Positions 8,101 to 15,550 are shown, numbered from the stretch's first letter. The stretch is DNA of 18,305 nucleotides from Chrysochromulina parva (GCA_002887195.1 PJAB01001003.1:1-18305); one strand, 5' to 3'. Notes: generated by a model not told the origin, from the sequence alone. A program made the numbers and translations.

Positions 8101-9110
8101 CGACAAGGCGAAGCTCGAAGGCGCGCTTGGCGCCGGCGACGCCAACCACAGGTTCGGGATCCAAGCGGGCCACAAGCCTCCGCCCCTGCACGCATGCAAG
8201 TGCTCACCACGGCGCCCTCTCCCCACAGGTATGGGATCCAAGCGGGCCACAAGCCTCCGTCGGAAAAGAACGGCGCCGCCGTGGGCGTCGACCTCTTGCA
8301 GTGTCTCGAGCTCTTCTCTCGCGAGGAGACCTTGGATGCCGACAATGCTTGGTACTGCCCTCAGTGCAAGGAACATCGCGAAGCGTCCAAGAAGATCGAG
8401 GTGCGTGCGTGCGTGCGCGAATGCGTGCGTGCGGCCGTGCTCGCGTGCATGTAGCCGTGCTCACATGCATGCACACGTGCGTGCACACGTGCGTGTGCGC
8501 GTACATAGCGTACGCGCTGCGCTCACATGCATTCTCACGTGCATGCGTACGTCGTGTGCCGTTGCGCCCCAATCTCCCCACATGCACCCCATTCTCCCCA
8601 CTGCACCCCAATCTCCCCACATGCTCCCCGATCTCCCCACATGCACCCCAATCTCCCCTCACTCCTCCGTGTATGCGGCTGGCGCAGTTCTGGTCCCTAC
8701 CCGACGTCCTCGTGATGCAACTGAAACGTTTCTCCGGGAACCAGTGGCGGCGTAAGAACGACACGCCCGTCCGTTTCCCGCTGGAATTGGACTTGGCGGC
8801 CCACGTGATGCACCCGAGTGCCCGCCGCGGCGCCAATGGCTCGACGACCGACGCGTACCTCTATGACTTGATCGCATGCTCGAACCACTATGGCTCGACT
8901 GGAGGCGGGCACTACACCGCCTTCGCCAAGAACAGCCTCTCGGGCGACTGGTACAAGTTTGACGACTCGCACACAAGCCTCGTGGAAGACGTGAGCTCGA
9001 TCATCACCCCTGCAGCGTATGTGCTCATCTACATGCGCCGCGGCGCCCAGGGCGGCGCCCAGGCCGCGTGTGGGAGTGGCGGTGCGGGTGCAGGCGCTAC
9101 ACCCGCGTAG
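5176..9110 (+). CDS. Ubiquitin-specific protease, DUSP-UBL-USP type (USP4/11/15-like), 7 exons
   Basis: Cysteine protease that removes ubiquitin from proteins. Exons: 5176-5300, 5388-6402, 6585-6830, 7010-7327, 7409-8151, 8229-8400, 8688-9110, giving 1013 residues; all introns are GT-AG and every joint restores a conserved USP motif. A DUSP domain covers about 12-140 ([15 protein letters not shown] across intron 1), then a UBL fold to about 225 and a Ser/Gly linker. The catalytic domain starts near 295: Cys box [20 protein letters not shown] with catalytic Cys306, QQDSQE at 386-391, zinc-ribbon pairs CPLC (457-460) and CPQC (859-862), His box with [11 protein letters not shown] (His948), and FDDSHT with Asp965 or 966. 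A large insert with a second UBL-like part and a Ser/Gly-rich stretch splits the catalytic domain, as in USP4/15. All catalytic residues are present. The upstream open frame from 5065 begins with a non-ATG codon, so the ATG at 5176 is preferred. Confidence 0.92.
6374..6584 (+). repeat. USP intron 2: decamer minisatellite ending in a copy of the upstream exon end
   Basis: The intron is 6403-6584 (182 nt). The last 29 nt of exon 2 (6374-6402) recur at the intron's 3' end (6556-6584) with one mismatch, and the copy supplies the acceptor gccgcag. The interior (6403-6550) is a decamer array of ccatggattg / ccattgatta variants. Unspliced translation hits an in-frame stop; splicing joins LGRFAPQ to [11 protein letters not shown], the standard USP motif. 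Confidence 0.9.
6831..7041 (+). repeat. USP intron 3: degenerate copy of exon 4 start plus 24-bp tandem repeat
   Basis: The intron is 6831-7009. Both the intron and exon 4 begin gtgag(t/c)gt. A degraded copy of the first ~30 nt of exon 4 (shared blocks actcgttc, gagcgtcac) lies at about 6872-6906. Three 24-bp units, with one internal difference, occupy 6910-6933, 6934-6957 and 6958-6981. A short cttga pentamer array is at 6848-6867. Splicing yields [15 protein letters not shown], as expected for USPs. Confidence 0.8.
7318..7425 (+). repeat. USP intron 4 flanked by a direct repeat spanning both splice junctions
   Basis: The intron is 7328-7408 (81 nt). The 13 bp catctggcaggtg at 7318-7330 recurs with one mismatch at 7399-7411, exactly 81 bp on. 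A further 12-bp block cctcgacgggat occurs at 7339-7350 and again in exon 5 at 7414-7425, offset by a 6-bp indel. Both copies contain AG|GT: the first is used as donor, the second as acceptor. Confidence 0.85.
8146..8259 (+). repeat. USP intron 5 flanked by a 37-bp direct repeat containing AG|GT
   Basis: The intron is 8152-8228 (77 nt). A 37-bp sequence at 8146-8182 recurs at 8223-8259 with two mismatches, 77 bp apart. Each copy starts ccacag|gt, so the splice junctions lie at the same place in the two copies. The intron therefore begins with a nearly intact copy of the first 31 nt of exon 6. Splicing gives [18 protein letters not shown] and restores the frame of the zinc-ribbon exon. Confidence 0.92.
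8401..8687 (+). repeat. USP intron 6: alternating gtgc tract and C-rich 20-bp repeats
   Basis: This 287-nt intron joins [19 protein letters not shown]. Its 5' half (8401-8555) is an imperfect gtgc/cacgtg alternating purine-pyrimidine tract. Its 3' half (8567-8658) has four and a half units of about 20 bp based on ccccaatctccccacatgca. No copy of flanking exon sequence is visible, unlike introns 2-5. Confidence 0.85.
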
Positions 9111-9631
9111 ATGGGCGCGCGAGTCCCCTTCGTCAGACACGGCGGGGAGTCCCCGCCGCCGCTCGCGAGCCCCGCGCGACCCAAATGTCACGACTACCGA
9201 CAGCATGACCTTTGCACGGAGAGTTGAGGCATTGTTGAGGCCGCCAGAGGAGCGTCGGGAGACGAGTGCGAGATGGGGAGAGGCGTACAGGTCCGACTGG
9301 CGGGTCCAGGCGGAGTCGTGGCCTCGCGCCGGGTGACGACGGGTGAGGGTGCGGCGTGCGCCGAGCGTGCGACGATTGACGCGTTCACGTCGGCGGTTTC
9401 CGGTACCGTTTGGCGACGTTAGCGCTGGCGACGTATACTAGCCACATTAGGAGTAGCATGTAGGTCAAATGTACCGCAACTAAAGCAACGGCCCAGATAC
9501 TTGCGAACATACACGGAACGTTGAGCGCGCGCTCGAGTGTCACTGTTATGACAAGACGTTTCTGACGACACGAGCTATGGCCATATCATTAGTCGAGCGA
9601 CGAGCCGGCCGGGCGCCGTCCACGCCGCTGC
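9111..9631. other. Convergent 3' region between USP and COMMD genes
   Basis: About 520 bp lie between two convergent stop codons and should contain both 3' UTRs. No canonical AATAAA was noted on either strand and no conserved coding motif was recognised in the short ORFs here. Overlapping 3' ends of the two transcripts are possible. Confidence 0.55.
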
Positions 9632-10297
9632 TCAAGCCACCCCAGGCTCCGGCAAAGCACGCAGAGAGCTGACCGCAGCACCGAGAGTGCTGATCGCGGC
9701 ATCGAGCTCTGCCGGGGCGAGCTCTAGCCGCTCGATCGCCTCGGCGTCGGTGCCCGCCTTCCGCACCTTTAGCTGTAGCTGCACGAGAGGCGTACCTACC
9801 AGTGGGAGACCGCTTTGGGTCGAGCTCGCCAGCACGTAGTTGAGCTGCCAGTCGAAGTCCTGCAAGTAGTCGGACGAGAACGCGGCCGCCGCGTGACCCT
9901 GCGCGAGGCGCAGCTGCGCGGCGCACGGCAGCGTCGCGGCCTGCGCGGCCTCGCGTATCCACTCGGCGGCGGCCTGCGGAAGCCCGGCAGCGACCAGGTC
10001 AGCGAGCAAAGCGGCCTTGGCGCTGGCGCCCTCGTATGTGCGCGACGCGACCCGGCAGATGACGAGCTTGGCGGCGAGCAGCAGCGCCGCTGGCTCGCCG
10101 CTGGCAAAGTCCAAGCCGAAGCCTTCGTGCAAGGACTTTAGCCTTTCCTCCACCACCGGCGGTGACGTGGAACATAGCTGGCTGGCAACACATCCGAAGA
10201 AGGCGCCGCGACCCGCGTCGTCGAGCAGGCTCAATTTGCTCAGCGCCGCAAGCGGCGACGGCGGCGCGGCCGCGGCCGCGTCTGGCATCTCAGCCAT
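9632..10297 (-). CDS. COMM-domain-containing protein
   Basis: A 221-residue single-exon protein. Residues about 145-215 match the COMM domain: LQDFDWQLNYVLASS, then a hydrophobic strand TPLVQLQLKV and the ending LELAPAELDAAISTLGAAVSSL. The LQDFDWQ start is most like COMMD8, but assignment within COMMD1-10 is not safe from reading alone. The N-terminal 20-130 is Ala/Leu-rich and helical, as in the HN domain of the family. COMMD proteins form the Commander complex with CCDC22/CCDC93 and retriever, which recycles endosomal cargo; several also bind cullins. The ATG at 10297 gives the usual family length. It is head to head with the membrane protein gene. Confidence 0.85.
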   Translation of the reverse strand: MAEMPDAAAAAPPSPLAALSKLSLLDDAGRGAFFGCVASQLCSTSPPVVEERLKSLHEGFGLDFASGEPAALLLAAKLVICRVASRTYEGASAKAALLADLVAAGLPQAAAEWIREAAQAATLPCAAQLRLAQGHAAAAFSSDYLQDFDWQLNYVLASSTQSGLPLVGTPLVQLQLKVRKAGTDAEAIERLELAPAELDAAISTLGAAVSSLRALPEPGVA

Positions 10298-10469
10298 CGA
10301 AGGGAGCCTGCACGCACACGCACTCGCTCGCTTCGCTCGGCGCCACCGTCGGCCAAGTTCGCTCGAGACGCGGACACAATGGGTCGAGAAAGCACGCGAC
10401 CAGACGGCCCTCTCCAGGAACGAGTGTCTTTCTTCCGATCACGAGGCTTTCACGGTGCATCCAAAACGA
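10298..10469. promoter_or_regulatory. Bidirectional promoter region, COMMD / membrane protein
   Basis: 172 bp separate the divergent start codons. A plus-strand ATG at 10379 opens a different frame with no recognisable protein, so this stretch is taken as 5' UTR and promoter. No TATA element is evident. Confidence 0.5.
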
Positions 10470-11252
10470 ATGCGCTTGCCGCCAATCGGCGCATCACTCT
10501 CCACCGCGACGCTCTCCGCCGCCGCTTCCGCCGCCTCCGCTGTCGCCGAGCCGAGCGCCTCCGTGTTTCTCGATGGCGGGGGCGGGGGGCCGTCGGTCGA
10601 AGCAGTCCTCGGCCCGCTGCTGGCACTCGCCTTTTTGGGTCAGGGGCTGCTGCCGTCACTACGCACTGCCAACACGCAGGCGCTCGCCTCGCTCGGCGAT
10701 CGCACCGAGCGGCTGAGCGAGCGTACTGCCGCCGCCGAGGCGGGCGGCGTCGTACTGCCGTGCTCGCGCTGGCTCGGCTACCCGGCGCCACTGTATGCAG
10801 ACGACGTTCTAGACGCGGTGTCACGCCTCGAGCCAGGCGACACGCTCGGTACCGCGGCGGGCCGGCTTATACGCCGCGCCGAGTTTGAGGCGCTCCTAGC
10901 TGCGCGGCCGGCGCAGGCCACCACACTCCATGGTATTTACGGCGCGCCCCTCACCAACGGAGCCGTCCGGTCAACGTGGGCGCCGTCGCAGGCGCCACCG
11001 AGCGCACTAGCGATGGAGGCCACGTGGACGGCGCTGTCGGGCGGCTCGCCCTACGTGGCGCCCGAGGAGGTAGCGCGGCAGCTGAGCCGCTGGCGGCCGC
11101 AGCCTTCCGTCTTCGTTCTCGATGAGTTCGAGCGCTCGCTGCTGCAAGGGCGCGCGGCTATTGCGTCCGGGTATGCCATCCTCTTCGGACTGCAGGCGCT
11201 TGTGCTGGTCGTGTTTGTGGCGCAGCCCCTTTGGAAGGCGGTGGCTGGGTGA
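10470..11252 (+). CDS. Hypothetical membrane protein with two predicted TM segments
   Basis: 260 residues, single exon, not recognised. The N-terminus (1-30) is Ser/Ala-rich with few charges (ASLSTATLSAAASAASAVA) and could be a presequence. Hydrophobic segments lie at about 43-62 (VEAVLGPLLALAFLGQGLLP) and 229-253 (AIASGYAILFGLQALVLVVF). The central loop of about 165 residues is hydrophilic, with one Cys and many Trp/Pro. The frame is open well upstream into the antisense of the COMMD gene, but the ATG at 10470 is the first one outside that overlap. An organelle membrane location is possible but not shown. Low-complexity Gly and Ala runs near the N-terminus match the local codon bias. Confidence 0.7.
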   Translation: MRLPPIGASLSTATLSAAASAASAVAEPSASVFLDGGGGGPSVEAVLGPLLALAFLGQGLLPSLRTANTQALASLGDRTERLSERTAAAEAGGVVLPCSRWLGYPAPLYADDVLDAVSRLEPGDTLGTAAGRLIRRAEFEALLAARPAQATTLHGIYGAPLTNGAVRSTWAPSQAPPSALAMEATWTALSGGSPYVAPEEVARQLSRWRPQPSVFVLDEFERSLLQGRAAIASGYAILFGLQALVLVVFVAQPLWKAVAG

Positions 11253-11701
11253 TTTAGGTTGGATGGTAATTTGCATAATGTCTCGTGCAAATCTTCTCAT
11301 CATTGGGCTCTTTGGTCTTTGCACTTTGGAGGGGGCCCCACCCCCACACTGCACCCACGTTGGCCTCCCTGACGTCCCCTAAGGCCTCCCCTGCCGCGAG
11401 CCGAGCGCGCGCGCCCGCTCCCTGCGCCCCCCCTGGGACGGGACGGAGATCTGTTTCGCTTCCGGGTATCGTATATTTACGGTAACCCGTAATGACGTGA
11501 ATGTTTTCAGATGTCATTGTAATAGATGCTCAATTCACACACACGTCCGCGACAACGAGCGACTACCTCAACGAACCCCAAATATCAACTGGAGGCACAC
11601 GCCCCTCCTCAACACAAATCCTAGGACGGTCGAGTATTTACAGCCAATACACACGCCGGTTGTCGCGTCTGTCGTGTTAACGTTCACACGCCAGGCGTGG
11701 T
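11253..11701 (+). other. Intergenic region upstream of the FkbM methyltransferase
   Basis: 449 bp between two plus-strand genes. It contains a perfect 6-bp inverted repeat with 4-bp spacer, ttacgg-taac-ccgtaa, at 11477-11492, next to an AT-rich gtatattt, and a TGACGT motif just after it. An in-frame stop (TAA) lies a short way upstream of the ATG at 11702, which supports that start. The stretch 11330-11350 is G/C-run rich. No further gene was recognised. Confidence 0.5.
11477..11492. promoter_or_regulatory. Palindromic candidate element ttacgg-N4-ccgtaa
   Basis: A perfect inverted repeat of 6 bp arms and 4 bp spacer about 210 bp upstream of the FkbM start. The form suits a dimeric DNA-binding protein, but a single occurrence of this size can arise by chance. 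Confidence 0.25.
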
Positions 11702-12802
11702 ATGACAAATGTGGAGCGCCGACGCGAGGCTGCGGCGTCAGGCCTCTACTGCTTGCTGAACGCGAGCAACCTAGAGCTCTGGCGTGGGCGCCCGGGGGAG
11801 CTCGGCCGGCCTCCAGCCAGCTGCCTTGGCTCGGCGACGCGCTGCCTCGGCGATGGGGTATTCAAGGCCGCGATGGAGCCCGTGCTACATACCCTCTGCG
11901 GCCTGATGCTACTCACCGACGGTCTGCTGCCTGCTGGAAGCGTGCTCGATGTCGGCGCACACATCGGCGGCGAGGCCTGCTGGTACAGCTCTTTGGACCC
12001 GTCGCGCATGGTACACGCCGTGGAGCCTCTCCAGGCGAATGTTGCCTACATGCAGAGCTTGCTTCCACGGTGGGAGGCGTGGGGCGCAAGAAACGTGACC
12101 GTCACACACGCAGGGCTAGGCCGCGAAGCGCACACTAACATAACAGTGCCTCGCATCCGATATAGGAACCTGGGACAGAACATGCTCACGCTTTCACAAG
12201 TCACCAACGAGAGCACAGGGGAGGTAGAGACTTTTCCCATACTCACGATCGATGGCATCTTTGAGGGTGAGCGGCTGGCGCTGGCACACATTGACGTGGA
12301 AGGCCATGAGTACGAGGTGCTTCTCGGAGCCAGGCGGACGCTCGCACGCGACCGTCCTTGGCTCACCTTGGAGACGCATACCAACACCTCGATCGTTGGA
12401 TATTCCGAGACTGACTACAGTATGGCGGTACAGCTTGGTAGGCTGCTCGGCCATTCCCGGTACGCGGTGTACGTGGTTGATGAGGCCTGCGGAGCCCCGG
12501 GATGCCGCAACTTACTATGCGTCCCAAAGGATGACGTGGCCAAGTTTGAGGCCACAGAGGCGTTTCGACTGTTACACGACAGGACCTCAAGCGTCCCTCC
12601 CCACAGGACCTCAGGGGGCGACCCTCGAACCTCACAAGTCACATCCGACTCGCTCTTCTATTGTGTTTCCATCGAGGACAGAGCTGACGCCCTCTGGGGA
12701 TGCCTCCAGGGGAGTGTCCATAGGGTGCGCGCCACCTGGCGCATGCGGCAACCAATGGCAATGCGCGGTCATCCTGGGAAGAATAAAGCGCGGGGACGGT
12801 GA
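11702..12802 (+). CDS. FkbM-family SAM-dependent methyltransferase
   Basis: 366 residues, single exon. The Rossmann methyltransferase core shows SAM motif I VLDVGAHIGG (81-90), the acidic residue ending strand 2 in VHAVEP (Glu108), NVTVTHAGLG after it, and the FkbM hallmark HIDVEGHEYEVLLGA (196-210) followed by RPWLTLETH. FkbM enzymes are O-methyltransferases first known from macrolide biosynthesis; in algae many copies act on sugars or unknown acceptors, so the substrate is not assigned. The first 80 residues contain no recognised domain. The C-terminal ~85 residues after LLCVPKDDVAKFEA are not conserved-looking, and contain an in-frame 24-bp duplication (DRTSS/HRTSG). An AATAAA sits just before the stop. 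Confidence 0.85.
   Translation: MTNVERRREAAASGLYCLLNASNLELWRGRPGELGRPPASCLGSATRCLGDGVFKAAMEPVLHTLCGLMLLTDGLLPAGSVLDVGAHIGGEACWYSSLDPSRMVHAVEPLQANVAYMQSLLPRWEAWGARNVTVTHAGLGREAHTNITVPRIRYRNLGQNMLTLSQVTNESTGEVETFPILTIDGIFEGERLALAHIDVEGHEYEVLLGARRTLARDRPWLTLETHTNTSIVGYSETDYSMAVQLGRLLGHSRYAVYVVDEACGAPGCRNLLCVPKDDVAKFEATEAFRLLHDRTSSVPPHRTSGGDPRTSQVTSDSLFYCVSIEDRADALWGCLQGSVHRVRATWRMRQPMAMRGHPGKNKARGR
12579..12613 (+). repeat. Short in-frame direct repeat near the end of the FkbM CDS
   Basis: The 11-mer acaggacctca occurs at 12579-12589 and 12603-12613, 24 bp apart, giving RTSS and RTSG in the protein. The copies contain AG but no following GT. Confidence 0.75.
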
Positions 12803-13137
12803 AGCGAAGCTGGCAGTGCATTCAAGACCGCGGTGGGTCGTGATGAATATTACTCTGGTCGTGACTGCTGACTCGTGTACACAGCTACAGGCTAGGCTAC
12901 ACGGCACTGGGGGGTCGACACAGTCACGACGTACGTGAGCGAGAGCCGGTAGTGGGATGTAACCGTGAGGTGAGTGCGAGCCCGGCCCGGACCGGACGGC
13001 GAGTATGGTGTACGAGATCCGATCAGACACGCCCGAGCCCGGCTCATAGGGAAGCCCGCGGGGGGCGGGCGGCGTCGGCGTGTGCAGGCTACAAGTGCCG
13101 GCCAGCCGAGTTTGGCGCGCGCAGCGCAGTTTATATG
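12803..13137. other. Convergent 3' region, FkbM / WW-domain gene
   Basis: 335 bp between two convergent stop codons. I recognise no gene or repeat. It should hold both 3' UTRs. Confidence 0.5.
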
Positions 13138-14649
13138 CTACGCGTACGACTTTCGCTCTTTTCCCTCTCGGCTACGACGCATTTCTGCCAAAGCTTGGGC
13201 CAGTTTAAACGCCGACTCTGGCGGCGACGAGCTCGGTGCCCTTGGCCGCACCGGCAGTGATGCCGCCAGAGTCGGCGGGACTGTCGCTGCCGGCGTCGGC
13301 TCTGCTGCTATCTGTCGCGGCGCTAGGCTGGCCGTGTCCTGGCGTCGCCATCGTCGTCGCCATCCAGGCCTGCCAAAGTCGGTCTCGACAATCTGCTCTC
13401 GATCGGCCAGATCACATCCAGACCAGATCGTGTCTGCTGGCGCCGGTGTCGCTCTCAGGCGAGGGTCCACCCACACAGTCTCCTGCGTGAGTGTGTTGAA
13501 CCAAAAGGGCCGTTGGTGCGTCGGGTCGGTGCATGCCAGCCAGCCAGGCAGCGATGGTATTGGAACGCCCAGCCGGGTCATTCTGTCGGGCGTCTCGTAC
13601 GACTCGGAAGGGAGTGGCCCGCCCTTCCCAGTATAAGATAGACTGCTCGTCCTGGAGGCAGGTGACGCTGGTGACGCAGGTGAGCAGTGCACGCTGCTGC
13701 TAGACCTGGACGACACGTCAGACGACATAAAGCTGGCTGTGCTCGACGCGAGCGAGCCGTGCGCATTCGCAGCCTTGCCGCGGGGCTGCAGCTCCACGGG
13801 CATCTCTAAGCCGATGTAGGGCTTGTGCGTGCGCGCCGCTTGAGAGAGCTTCTCAGCGACGATGGCCGACGCCCGAGCGGCTGCGGCACGTGCCTTCGCC
13901 TTCGCGAGCTCATTCTCCAGATGCGCGCTCTGCGGATCGGAACGTGGCAGGAGGAGGACGGACCCCGCTTTGTGCATCGAGGTGATCCAGCCCATCGGCA
14001 CAACGAGGCCCGGTCGCCGAACAAGCGCTCGGTAGGTCCCGTCCGCGAGCTCAAGGGTCATAAGGATGACAACCACCTGCCCCTGACTGACCGAGGGCTC
14101 TACCACTGCGCTGTCGAGCGCGTAGCCCTCGCGCACCACGAGCGTCTTTGTGGCCACGAGCTCAGAATGTGGTTTTAACGACGGCGCGGCTGCCATCTGC
14201 ATCGCCGGCGATGACGGCGATGACGGCGACGCGGCCGCCCTCTGCATCACCGGCAACGGTGCCAAGCCGTGGCGCGGGAGCATCGCTGGTGGCAGGCAGG
14301 CCAGCGGTACGCCCACGGCTGCAGTCGGCAGCCGCTTTTCTCGCCGTGGCGCTGCCGCAGAGCATCTCCCGACGAGCTTGGACCCGAGGGCGCTCTTCGG
14401 CGCGGCCGCCACCCATTCATCCCATTCTAACCTCGTGACGGTAGATCTGTTCGGCCGTGACCTCTTCTCCTTTTTCTGGGCCGCCAGCTTCCTCTCCTTC
14501 TGGACCTGCTCCGTGGGAGACGACTTGGCCTTGGGTTTGGAAATGTTGCTGCTGAGCTGCGTGTGGTTAGCCTTGGATGATGGGGGAAGTGCAGGCGCGA
14601 GCACAATCCAGAAGGAGTCGATTAACTCTCGCAAAAGGCCAAATGCCAT
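13138..14649 (-). CDS. WW-domain protein with a second SH3-like module
   Basis: 503 residues, single exon, from the first in-frame ATG (14649); the open frame extends upstream only to non-ATG codons. Residues 367-397 form a WW domain (LPGW...PFWFNTLTQETVWVDP), a proline-motif binding module. Residues about 162-236 (LVVREGYALDSAVV ... LELADGTYRALV ... GWITS) look like a small beta-barrel of the SH3-like kind; I cannot name the family. Residues 240-275 are Ala/Lys/Glu-rich and likely a coiled coil. Residues 300-340 are a Ser-rich disordered stretch, and the basic region 40-70 may be a nuclear signal. The C-terminus (415-503) is basic and disordered. An adaptor role is inferred from the domains alone. 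It is head to head with the KEEL protein gene. Confidence 0.8.
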   Translation of the reverse strand: MAFGLLRELIDSFWIVLAPALPPSSKANHTQLSSNISKPKAKSSPTEQVQKERKLAAQKKEKRSRPNRSTVTRLEWDEWVAAAPKSALGSKLVGRCSAAAPRREKRLPTAAVGVPLACLPPAMLPRHGLAPLPVMQRAAASPSSPSSPAMQMAAAPSLKPHSELVATKTLVVREGYALDSAVVEPSVSQGQVVVILMTLELADGTYRALVRRPGLVVPMGWITSMHKAGSVLLLPRSDPQSAHLENELAKAKARAAAARASAIVAEKLSQAARTHKPYIGLEMPVELQPRGKAANAHGSLASSTASFMSSDVSSRSSSSVHCSPASPASPASRTSSLSYTGKGGPLPSESYETPDRMTRLGVPIPSLPGWLACTDPTHQRPFWFNTLTQETVWVDPRLRATPAPADTIWSGCDLADREQIVETDFGRPGWRRRWRRQDTASLAPRQIAAEPTPAATVPPTLAASLPVRPRAPSSSPPESAFKLAQALAEMRRSREGKERKSYA

Positions 14650-14868
14650 GGATCCTAATCGCGTGCGCTGGATCAGCGACGTCAGGTTATTAGAGGAGGC
14701 CAATAATGTACATGGACAGCAAATGGAAGTGTCGCGCACCAAAACAGATGCTTCGTCAACAGTATTTCCAACAAAAGCGTCAAATAATTTTGTTGAGAGT
14801 TTCCCTCGAAAAGTTTGGAAGCCCCTAGATCTTTCCTTTTACCGAGCGTTCTTGCGCTGAGAATCCAT
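14650..14868. promoter_or_regulatory. Bidirectional promoter region, WW protein / Cys-rich KEEL protein
   Basis: 219 bp between divergent ATGs, clearly richer in A/T than the flanking genes (for example caaaagcgtcaaataatttt at 14773-14792). Base composition and position suggest promoter and 5' UTR sequence for both genes. Confidence 0.55.
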
Positions 14869-15393
14869 ATGCGCGTCGCACTCTTTCTCGTGCGATTCTC
14901 TTTCTGCGCTTGCAAGCTGCCCTTTGATCCACTGACGGATCACATCAGCCATGACTGCTGGGTGCCCGACTACTGCGAGCCGGAGCACTTCGAGTACAAG
15001 CTATGCAAGCTGCGCCTGCGTGGCCGTGGCCAGAATCAGGAGTACACATGCCCGGATGGCGAATACTGCGAAGAGCTTGACTGCCCTCTTAAGTGCTGGC
15101 TGCCCTCATCTTGCGAGTGCCTCAAGATGGGCCCACATGAAGGACGCATGATGTGCGCCGAAGGGGGCTGCTTTAAGCATCCGAGCACGCAGTGGGGCCT
15201 GTGCCGGCCGCACGCGAGCGACGCGGAGCTGGCCAGCAAGGAAGGCGGCAAGGACGAGGACGAGATGCTACCGACCGGCTTTCACTTCTGGACGCCCGAC
15301 GAGTTGTTGTACAACGCAAAGCTACACATTGATGAGGGTCACCACTACGCGCGGCCCCGAGAACCCAAGCCGTTTGCAAAGGAGGAGCTGTAG
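14869..15393 (+). CDS. Small Cys-rich ER-lumen/secretory protein ending in KEEL
   Basis: 174 residues from the ATG at 14869; the frame upstream contains only non-ATG starts. Residues 1-15 (MRVALFLVRFSFCAC) look like a signal peptide. The mature part has 12 Cys between 30 and 112, with an internal repeat CWVPDYC (30-36) and CWLPSSC (76-82), suggesting two related disulfide modules. Residues 120-174 lack Cys, are acidic then His-rich, and include FHFWTPDELLYNAKLHIDEG. The last four residues are KEEL, a variant of the KDEL retrieval signal known from ER proteins such as ERp72. Signal peptide plus KEEL points to an ER-resident protein, by inference. No catalytic CxxC thioredoxin motif is present, so it is not a PDI. 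Family not recognised. Confidence 0.8.
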   Translation: MRVALFLVRFSFCACKLPFDPLTDHISHDCWVPDYCEPEHFEYKLCKLRLRGRGQNQEYTCPDGEYCEELDCPLKCWLPSSCECLKMGPHEGRMMCAEGGCFKHPSTQWGLCRPHASDAELASKEGGKDEDEMLPTGFHFWTPDELLYNAKLHIDEGHHYARPREPKPFAKEEL

Positions 15394-15395
15394 GC

Positions 15396-15447
15396 GATCG
15401 TGAACCTCCTCAGAACGGCAAGATCGTGAACCTCCTCAGAACGGCAA
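15396..15447 (+). repeat. 26-bp perfect tandem duplication in the 3' UTR of the KEEL gene
   Basis: Two identical 26-bp units, 15396-15421 and 15422-15447, begin 2 nt after the stop codon (15391-15393). The unit contains no AG|GT junction. Confidence 0.92.
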
Positions 15448-15550
15448 GAGATATACTGCTAGATATTTTTAGATAGGCCAGCACTCGGATAGATCAGTTG
15501 AATATGATCCAGAGTCAAGTGAGGGACGACACTGAAGTAATAATGATTCT

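Noticed and set aside
6403..8687. Introner-type mobile elements as the source of the introns
   Set aside because: The introns share no sequence with each other and no terminal inverted repeats; the repeated flanks are gene-specific exon sequence.
8204..8836. 210-codon minus-strand ORF over USP introns 5-6 and exons 6-7
   Set aside because: Its composition comes from the gtgc and C-rich repeats, and it lies antisense to well-supported USP exons.
10017..10469. N-terminal extension of the membrane protein back to 10017
   Set aside because: It begins at a non-ATG codon and runs antisense to the COMMD coding sequence; no ATG lies in this frame between the COMMD start and 10470.
12363..13030. Minus-strand ORFs opposite the end of the FkbM gene
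   Set aside because: They are antisense shadows in GC-rich DNA with no family motifs.
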